NCBI RefSeq assembly: GCF_000413855.1
Contig: NZ_ATGG01000008.1
Coordinates: forward strand, 97,467 to 161,466
Source: Acinetobacter gyllenbergii CIP 110306 = MTCC 11365
Lineage (GTDB): Bacteria > Pseudomonadota > Gammaproteobacteria > Pseudomonadales > Moraxellaceae
Length of the DNA stretch: 64,000 nucleotides
Direction: 5' to 3'
Part shown: piece after piece, positions 57,823 to 64,000 of the stretch
Position numbering within the stretch: position 1 is the first letter of the stretch
How the letters are laid out: each line of letters begins with the position of its first letter
Notes under the pieces: generated by a model
The model's input: the letters and a program-made list of their open reading frames with translations, nothing else
Told to the model about the DNA's origin: nothing
Database searches by the model: none
Translations under genes and position numbers: made by a program

Positions 57823-58836
57823 TTAAAATCTAAATAAACCTAATCCCGCTTTTACTTCATCCAGTGTTTGTTGAGTGATATCACGGCATTTTTCTGTACC
57901 GTGTTTTAAAATATCCATGATGTAATCCGGATCTTTTTCTAATTCGGCACGACGTTCACGAATTGGACTAATTAACTCTTTTAGCACACCTTCCAAACGT
58001 TTTTTTACCGTCCCATCACCTAAACCACCACGACGGTAATGTGCTTTTAACTCTTCTACTTCTTCTTTATTTGGATCAAAAGCATCAAGATAGGTAAAGA
58101 CAATATTGCCTTCAACCTGACCTGGATCTTCAATACGTAAATGGTTTGGATCGGTATACATCGCATTTACGGCTTTTTTGATGTCTTTATCAGTGGCATT
58201 GAGCACAATGGTATTACCTAAGGATTTTGACATCTTCGCTTTACCATCAAAACCAGGTAAACGTGCCATATTTGATAACAGGGCTTTACATTCTGGTAGT
58301 AGGTCATGACCAATTTGACGATTCACACGACGCACAACCTCGTTGGTTTGCTCAATCATTGGAATCTGATCTTCGCCCACTGGGACAACCGTTGCTTTAA
58401 ATGCAGTGATATCAGCTGCTTGGGCGATTGGATAGCACAAGAAACCCGCTGGAATATCACGTTCAAAACCACGCATTTGGATTTCAGACTTAATCGTTGG
58501 ATTACGCTCTAAACGTGCAACAGTTACGTAGTTGAGATAAAGCATGGTCAATTCGTTGAGCGCAGGTAAACATGACTGTACGCAGATCGTGGTTTTAGTC
58601 GGATCAATGCCAACAGCAAGATAGTCGAGTGCCACTTGAAGAATATTGTTGCGTACTTTATCTGGGTTATCTGCATTGTCTGTCATCGCTTGTGCATCAG
58701 CTAAGAGCAGATGTTGATGGTGACTGTCTTGTAGACCTACACGAGAACGTAATGAACCGACAAAATGGCCAAGGTGGAGTTGTCCTGTAGGACGGTCGCC
58801 TGTCAAAATGATGGGACGTTGATCAACATTACTCAT
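57823..58836 (-). CDS. trpS: Tryptophanyl-tRNA synthetase
   Basis: 337 residues from ATG 58836 (GGA seven bases upstream); the longer frame from 58848 is less likely. Class I signatures: HIGH-type TGQLHLGHF near residue 18 and KMSKS near residue 200; PIAQAADITAFKATVVPVGEDQ lies between. Charges tRNA-Trp. Terminated by its own hairpin. Confidence 0.97.
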   Translation of the reverse strand: MSNVDQRPIILTGDRPTGQLHLGHFVGSLRSRVGLQDSHHQHLLLADAQAMTDNADNPDKVRNNILQVALDYLAVGIDPTKTTICVQSCLPALNELTMLYLNYVTVARLERNPTIKSEIQMRGFERDIPAGFLCYPIAQAADITAFKATVVPVGEDQIPMIEQTNEVVRRVNRQIGHDLLPECKALLSNMARLPGFDGKAKMSKSLGNTIVLNATDKDIKKAVNAMYTDPNHLRIEDPGQVEGNIVFTYLDAFDPNKEEVEELKAHYRRGGLGDGTVKKRLEGVLKELISPIRERRAELEKDPDYIMDILKHGTEKCRDITQQTLDEVKAGLGLFRF

Positions 58837-59000
58837 GATATGTTCCAAGATTCAGTAATTTCATAGATATAAGATTGATATTATTGTACGAGAAATAAAT
58901 TTTTTTCGTCAGCGATAATTTTAACTTTTTCTTAAAATCATATTGTACTTTCACTGCGTGATTCTACAATGGGTATATAAATACAAATCAGGACATAAAA

Positions 59001-59927
59001 ATGGCGAGTGGTTTATTACTACTACTGGATGATATTGCAACGATTTTAGACGATGTTGCAGTCATGAGTAAAATGGCAGCCAAAAAAACCGCAGGGGTTT
59101 TAGGTGATGACTTAGCACTTAACGCCCAACAAGTCAGCGGTGTGCGTTCAGATCGAGAATTACCTGTGGTCTGGAGTGTTGCAAAGGGTTCATTTGTTAA
59201 TAAATTAATTCTCGTTCCATTGGCCCTATTGATTAGTGTTGTCGCCCCTTGGTTGATTAATCCATTGCTTATGATCGGAGGCCTGTTTCTGTGTTATGAA
59301 GGGGTAGAGAAGGTCGTGCATATGCTGTTCCATAAAAAAGCCAAAACAGCAGAGGAAGCCAGTGAGAACTTACAACAAGTCGAGGTCGACTTGGCTCAGT
59401 TTGAAAAGCAAAAAGTAAAGGGAGCAATTCGAACAGACTTTATTCTTTCTGCTGAAATTGTGGTGATTTCGTTAGGTACCGTTGCAACAGCTGCATTTAT
59501 GAATAAAGTGACAGTATTAAGTATTATTGCAATCGTTATGACTGTCGGGGTGTATGGCTTAGTTGCAATGATCGTAAAAATTGACGATTTAGGTTTATAT
59601 CTTACACAACAAGCTTCTGAATTAAAAAATACAATCGGTCGTGGTTTACTTGCTTTTGCGCCAATTTTAATGAAAACACTTTCAATTGTAGGCACGATTG
59701 CAATGTTTTTAGTTGGCGGGGGGATCATTACGCATACCATTCCTTTATTGCATCACTTTACTGAAGAAACGGTTGATCATTTAGAGCTGATTCCGAGTGT
59801 AGGTTCAATTATTGGTGCTTTAACGCCAACCTTAATTAATTTAGGGGTGGGGTTGCTTGCAGGTGTGGTTGTGTTGATGGTTGTCAGTTTGATTCAGAAA
59901 TTCTGGCCAAAAAAAGCATCCGCTTAA
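59001..59927 (+). CDS. DUF808 (YedI-like) membrane protein
   Basis: 308 residues. [41 protein letters not shown] is the DUF808 start, then about six helices, with a soluble helical stretch near 110-145. E. coli YedI is a homologue of similar length. Inner-membrane, role unknown. The YpfJ-like gene follows 37 bases later on the same strand. Confidence 0.9.
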   Translation: MASGLLLLLDDIATILDDVAVMSKMAAKKTAGVLGDDLALNAQQVSGVRSDRELPVVWSVAKGSFVNKLILVPLALLISVVAPWLINPLLMIGGLFLCYEGVEKVVHMLFHKKAKTAEEASENLQQVEVDLAQFEKQKVKGAIRTDFILSAEIVVISLGTVATAAFMNKVTVLSIIAIVMTVGVYGLVAMIVKIDDLGLYLTQQASELKNTIGRGLLAFAPILMKTLSIVGTIAMFLVGGGIITHTIPLLHHFTEETVDHLELIPSVGSIIGALTPTLINLGVGLLAGVVVLMVVSLIQKFWPKKASA

Positions 59928-59964
59928 AGCTAAGTCGTCATCATCAGAATTATGTGAGGTAGTT

Positions 59965-60858
59965 ATGCGTTGGAAAGGTCGTCGAGTCAGTACCAATGTT
60001 GAAGACCGTCGCGGTGGTGGCGGTGCGAAAGCAGGTGGAATTAGTATTATTGGGCTAGTGGTCGCTTTTGTGGCTTGGAAATTTTTTGGGGTTGACCCTC
60101 AACAGGCCTATCAAGCAACCCAAGCGGTTACCAATGCTCAGTCTTCACAGCAAGACAGTACACCACAAAGCTTAACACCTGATCAAAAAGAGGCCAGTGA
60201 TTTTGTTGGGACAGTGTTGGCAGATACCGAAGATACGTGGACGCCGATTTTTCAACAATTGGGGATGAGCTACAAACCACCACGACTTGTATTATTTAGT
60301 GGGGTGGTTCGATCAGGTTGTGGTACTGCACAGGCTGCGATGGGACCTTTTTATTGTCCGGCTGATCAGAAAGTTTATATCGATACCTCATTTTTTAAAG
60401 AAATGCGTCAGCAAATGGGTATTTCTGGTGAGCAGAATCAAACTGAACTCTCTCGTCAGGATCAAGCGGGTGATTTTGCCCAAGCTTATGTGATTGCACA
60501 TGAAGTAGGGCATCATATCCAAAACCTATTAGGTATTTCAGGGCAGGTACAGCAGGCACGTGCCCAAGCCAGTCAAACACAAGGCAACCAACTTTCTGTA
60601 CGTTTGGAACTGCAGGCAGATTGTTTCGCAGGCATTTGGGCACATCAGAATCAGAAACGAACTCAATTTTTAGAGCAAGGTGATATCGAAGAAGCGATGG
60701 ATGCAGCTGAGAAAATTGGGGATGATTATCTCCAGCGCCGTGCGACTGGACAAGTTGTGCCAGATAGTTTTACCCATGGTACCAGTGAACAACGGATGCA
60801 ATGGTTCCAAATTGGGTTGAAATCGGGTGATGTGAATCAGTGTAATACCTTTAAGTAG
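59965..60858 (+). CDS. YpfJ-family neutral zinc metallopeptidase
   Basis: 297 residues. One N-terminal membrane helix (about 25-42), a Gln/Ser-rich linker and the catalytic domain with HEVGHH at 179-184 (zinc ligands and catalytic Glu) and the third ligand region LELQADCFAGIW. YpfJ-like proteins are single-span membrane peptidases facing the periplasm. Substrate unknown. Probably co-transcribed with the DUF808 gene. Confidence 0.9.
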   Translation: MRWKGRRVSTNVEDRRGGGGAKAGGISIIGLVVAFVAWKFFGVDPQQAYQATQAVTNAQSSQQDSTPQSLTPDQKEASDFVGTVLADTEDTWTPIFQQLGMSYKPPRLVLFSGVVRSGCGTAQAAMGPFYCPADQKVYIDTSFFKEMRQQMGISGEQNQTELSRQDQAGDFAQAYVIAHEVGHHIQNLLGISGQVQQARAQASQTQGNQLSVRLELQADCFAGIWAHQNQKRTQFLEQGDIEEAMDAAEKIGDDYLQRRATGQVVPDSFTHGTSEQRMQWFQIGLKSGDVNQCNTFK

Positions 60859-60865
60859 GATAAAA

Positions 60866-60890
60866 AAGGAGCGTTGCTCCTTGATTTTTA
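60866..60890 (+). terminator. Terminator after YpfJ-like gene
   Basis: AAGGAGC / GCTCCTT with GTT loop and a broken T run. Confidence 0.65.
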
Positions 60891-61139
60891 TACGGAAGAT
60901 ATACGAATCAGAAGAAGAATTAACGTAAAATAATAGCGTCTATGCTGAATTGAGGATGATTGGTTTATTGTTGTGCTTAAACCATTTGTTAATAAGAATT
61001 AAATAATCAGATGAATGAATTACAGCATAGGCCATCATTCTTTATTCAATCGTACAGTATTTTAAATTTTATCATTTATTAAAATTTTAAAATTTAAAGC
61101 AGGTCTATGTTATTAAAATTGAATAAATAAAGAGGTCTT

Positions 61140-62639
61140 ATGGGTAACTTTTTTCTTTTGCAAGCATTGACGGTTGTTTTTGCTTTATCCATTGCAACGA
61201 CCATTTTTAATAAACGAATATTAGGTTTTCCTCAGGCCATTGGTGTTCCAATTGTCTCGGCTATTTTTGTCTTTATTTTACAGTGGGGTGCGAGTTTATT
61301 AAATGGCAATCAATTTATTACCATTAATATTCATAATATTGAAGCTGCTGTAAGAAATATTGATTTTTATGATTTTCTAATCAATGGTGTGATTTGTTTT
61401 ATTTTAACTTCATCTGCATTGAAGTTTAAAATTTCAGATTTGAGAAGTTACTGGAAGCCGATTAGCATTTTGGCCACAATTGCTTTGGTGTTATGTGCTG
61501 GATTTTATGCAGGTTTACTGTACTTATTTCAATGGCTGGTTGGCTACCCAGTACCAATCGGTGTTTTACTCTTATTAGGTGCGGCACTTGGTGCAACTGA
61601 TCCAATTGGGGTTAAAGGAGTACTCAGTTCTATTCGGGCACCGCATCATTTGATTGTGAAACTGGAAGGTGAGTCATTATTTAATGATGCAATGTGTATT
61701 GCCTTATTTATGACGCTGTTAAAAGTTTTACAAGGAGAGCATTTTTCATTATTGGCAACAGTTGAAACCTTATTATATGAGATATTCGTTGCAGTAATTA
61801 TCGGTTTTGCATTTGGTTTTGCGATCTTACGTTTACTTCGTGGTAAACATGAGATGGAATCTCTGATTTTAACCACGGCCTTACTTGCCAGTGGTTCATA
61901 TCTAGTGGCTTTATTTGCACATGCCTCTGCACCGATTGCTTGTGTGATTGGTGGACTGATCGTCGGAAATAAATGGCAGGAAATTCGTGAGCAGCGAGAA
62001 ATTCGCGAGGTCAATCATTTTTGGCATACGGTTGAGGGGATTATTAACTCCTTCCTATTCACTTTGATCGGTTTAGAGCTGTTTATCCTTGATTTGAGTG
62101 CGAATCTGATTATTGGTGGCATCATTGCCTTTATTATTCTACATTTATCTCGCTTTGCGGCGAACTTTGCCGCTTTTGCCTTATTTCCATCATTCCGAAA
62201 TAAAAGCTATAACGGTAGCTTAGCAATACTCTCTTGGGGCGGAGTGCGTGGGGGCATTTCATTGGCACTGATCCTTGCTGTAGCGAATATTCCTGAATTG
62301 AGTCAATACAGTAGCATCCTGATAGGTTATACCTTTATTAGTGTATTGCTATCAGGTGTGGTTTGTGGTCTTGGTTTACCAGCTGTAATGAATGCTTTCT
62401 ACTACAACCCGAGTGAAGAGACACAAGGTTTGAAAGGCTTCTATCAGCGGCTGTGTAATAAGATGAATCGTCGTGGTTTTAAATATATTGTAGGTGAAGA
62501 TAGTCAGGGGCGTGAAACAATTACTATCTTTAATCCAGAGATTTTATTGGATCAAAAAACTGATGATGGTGTTGCAACCATGCATCATCCGAATAAACGT
62601 GAAGAGGTTAAGCGTTTAGAGAATCCTGATAACTTTTAA
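61140..62639 (+). CDS. CPA1-family Na+/H+ (cation:proton) antiporter
   Basis: 499 residues with about 12 helices. Ion-binding GAATDPIGVKGVL-type motif (ALGATDPIGVKGVLSS) and ESLFNDAMCIALF hold the critical Asp residues; SWGGVRGGISLALILAV is the conserved Arg helix of NhaP/NHE-like exchangers. C-terminal about 70 residues are cytoplasmic. It exports sodium, potassium or lithium ions in exchange for protons; ion choice is unknown. An 8-base inverted repeat (CTATGCTG 60940-60947, CAGCATAG 61023-61030) lies upstream. Confidence 0.9.
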   Translation: MGNFFLLQALTVVFALSIATTIFNKRILGFPQAIGVPIVSAIFVFILQWGASLLNGNQFITINIHNIEAAVRNIDFYDFLINGVICFILTSSALKFKISDLRSYWKPISILATIALVLCAGFYAGLLYLFQWLVGYPVPIGVLLLLGAALGATDPIGVKGVLSSIRAPHHLIVKLEGESLFNDAMCIALFMTLLKVLQGEHFSLLATVETLLYEIFVAVIIGFAFGFAILRLLRGKHEMESLILTTALLASGSYLVALFAHASAPIACVIGGLIVGNKWQEIREQREIREVNHFWHTVEGIINSFLFTLIGLELFILDLSANLIIGGIIAFIILHLSRFAANFAAFALFPSFRNKSYNGSLAILSWGGVRGGISLALILAVANIPELSQYSSILIGYTFISVLLSGVVCGLGLPAVMNAFYYNPSEETQGLKGFYQRLCNKMNRRGFKYIVGEDSQGRETITIFNPEILLDQKTDDGVATMHHPNKREEVKRLENPDNF

Positions 62640-63094
62640 TACTATGTTTTTTTTGTTTGTTAAAAAAAGCCTTTTTTGAAAGGCTTTTTTTATTTTATAT
62701 CTAAAAGATTTTTAAATGTCTTTTAAGAATTTTTAAATATTTTTTTATGCTAAATCTATTTTGATATTATATTTTAATAGTCTTTTAAATTTTATTTAAG
62801 TACCTTTTGGGAATTTAATGGTAATTGGGGTTCTATTTGTTTAAAAGTGTAATTTTAATTTTAATTTTAAAAAAATTAATGTTTTATTTTCTTTTTAATC
62901 AATATCTTGTTTATTTGTTAAGAAGTGTTTCAATGTTATTTTACTTTTTTATTTTGTGAGCTATTTAACATTTATTTGGTTTGATTTAAAGTGGTGCTGT
63001 GAACTCTATCACTTAGAAACAATAATTTAAACTTAAGTTAATAATGCATTAAGAACTGATTAAATATTAAAAATTTATAATGAGGAATATAACC
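62640..63094. other. 455-base very AT-rich region upstream of the adhesin gene
   Basis: After the terminator at 62663-62690 the DNA is extremely AT-rich up to the adhesin ribosome site, with long T and A runs. Such regions upstream of surface genes are commonly bound by H-NS-like silencers (inference). No gene or hairpin otherwise seen. Confidence 0.5.
62663..62690 (+). terminator. Terminator after antiporter gene
   Basis: AAAAAAGCCTTT / AAAGGCTTTTTT with TTTG loop. Confidence 0.9.
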
Positions 63095-64000
63095 ATGTCT
63101 CAGATACAAATTATTTCCAAGGAAAGTCATCAAACCCTTGTAAATACGACGGGAAAAACAGCCACATTACCTTCTGAACCTTCAGTTGTATTAATTAAGG
63201 TCTCTGCAAATGATATTTCAGTTGTTAAGAGAGATGGTGTAAATGCGGTAGTAGTATTAAAGAATGGCGAAACAATCGTTATTCATAATTTCTTCAATAA
63301 TAGTGAAGTAGCAGATAATAGTCTGGTTCTTCAAGGTGAAGATAATCAATTAGTTTGGGCGCATTTTAAAGATGCTGAAACTGATGCAGACGCAGATGCC
63401 GATGCTGACGCCGATGCTGATGCGGACTCAGATGATGATGATCATGAAGGGGCTGTTTTTCTAGAAGAAACTCCAGCAGTTGTGCCTGAGGCGGCGGCGG
63501 CACCTGTTGAAGCAGCAACATTACAACCTATTCAGGCAGTAGAGCCATTACTTTATGCGGGTGAAGCATCTAGTGGTTTCAGTCCGTGGCTATGGGCTTT
63601 ACCTGTACTTGCGATTGGTGGTATTGCAGCAGCGATTGGTGATAATGATGGTGGGGGAAATAATAATAACCGTGATACCACACCACCAAGTACCGATGCC
63701 GTAAAATTTAATATTGATCCAGTGACTGCGGATAACGTTATTAATGCGGCAGAATCGGCGGGGAACGTAACCTTAACAGGCACATTAACAGGTGTACCAG
63801 CAGATGCAGCGACTACTGTCGTAACTGTTGTTGTGAATGGGGTGACTTATACCGCAACAGTAAATTCAGCAAATGGTACGTGGAGTGTAAGTGTACCGGG
63901 CAGTGGTTTATTGGCAGATGGCGATAAGACCATCGATGCAAAAGTGACGTTTACAGATGCAGCAGGTAACAGCAGCAATGTAACGGACACTCAAGTTTAT
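63095..64000 (+). CDS. bap: Bap-like biofilm adhesin, 3' end beyond window
   Basis: 302 residues visible, no stop. ATG 63095 with GAGGA upstream. No signal peptide: such adhesins leave through a type I secretion system. The first about 90 residues ([17 protein letters not shown], then [18 protein letters not shown] and [11 protein letters not shown]) match the BapA-type prefix domain. Then seven Asp-Ala pairs (97-110), an acidic run, a Glu/Ala/Pro linker, a hydrophobic helix near 162-182 that may pause transit, a Gly/Asn hinge and the first bacterial Ig-like domain (VTLTGTLTG to DTQVY). The full gene is probably many kilobases of Ig repeats with a C-terminal secretion signal. It mediates adhesion and biofilm. 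Confidence 0.88.
   Translation, partial: MSQIQIISKESHQTLVNTTGKTATLPSEPSVVLIKVSANDISVVKRDGVNAVVVLKNGETIVIHNFFNNSEVADNSLVLQGEDNQLVWAHFKDAETDADADADADADADADSDDDDHEGAVFLEETPAVVPEAAAAPVEAATLQPIQAVEPLLYAGEASSGFSPWLWALPVLAIGGIAAAIGDNDGGGNNNNRDTTPPSTDAVKFNIDPVTADNVINAAESAGNVTLTGTLTGVPADAATTVVTVVVNGVTYTATVNSANGTWSVSVPGSGLLADGDKTIDAKVTFTDAAGNSSNVTDTQVY

Overview
The window is a 64 kb, AT-rich stretch of a gamma-proteobacterial chromosome that I assign to the genus Acinetobacter. The evidence is a complete AdeIJK-type RND efflux operon with a PAP2-family gene in front, a gltA / sdhCDAB / sucAB-lpd-sucCD block whose proteins read like Acinetobacter sequences, and the start of a Bap-type giant adhesin. The AdeIJK proteins are close to, but visibly diverged from, those I remember from A. 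baumannii, so a non-baumannii species is likely; I cannot name it. No rRNA, tRNA, CRISPR, prophage or intact insertion sequence was seen.

Layout. 1-3.6 kb: a short-chain dehydrogenase cut by the window edge, a small membrane protein, an ATP-pyrophosphatase of the diphthine-ammonia ligase type and an OFA-type MFS transporter. 3.7-4.5 kb: two tandem YbjQ-like genes. 4.6-11.2 kb: pap2-adeI-adeJ-adeK on the minus strand, with a palindrome lying on the promoter. 11.8-14.8 kb: gcr-like membrane protein and ispB. 15.2-22.5 kb: rplU-rpmA, pirin, lolA, an RsiV-like lipoprotein, serS, cysG, trmL and a VOC protein. 22.5-25.3 kb: an HxlR regulator divergent from a flavodoxin-like gene, then a lipoprotein with 37 Pro-Thr units. 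25.7-33.9 kb: PH-domain protein, PuuP-like permease, SCP2-like protein plus iron alcohol dehydrogenase, lipB, ybeD, rpoD, an acidic PA3496-like protein and a UPF0149 protein. 34-39.8 kb: LysE/LysR pair, DedA, trhO, DUF1289 and DKNYY proteins. 39.9-54.0 kb: the citric-acid-cycle block. 54.1-62.6 kb: alpha/beta hydrolase, flotillin/YqiJ pair, trpS, DUF808, YpfJ-like protease and a CPA1 antiporter. 63.1 kb to the end: the N-terminus of a Bap-like adhesin.

How it works together. gltA, sdh and suc encode citrate synthase, succinate dehydrogenase (complex II), the 2-oxoglutarate dehydrogenase complex and succinyl-CoA synthetase, together with the E3 subunit. AdeIJK forms one tripartite pump. ybeD-lipB supplies lipoylation, which the SucB lipoyl domain needs.

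Most of the window is conserved housekeeping DNA. The best unexplained signals are non-coding. They are a multi-hairpin leader in front of sucA, with structured leaders also at sdhC and sucC; a pair of crossing helices between gltA and sdhC; the palindrome on the pap2-adeIJK promoter; an inverted repeat between the HxlR regulator and its divergent neighbour; a 17-codon ORF with an ideal ribosome binding site beside trpS; and a tiny ORF whose start site lies in a hairpin upstream of the efflux operon. All structures were paired by eye and have not been folded or searched.
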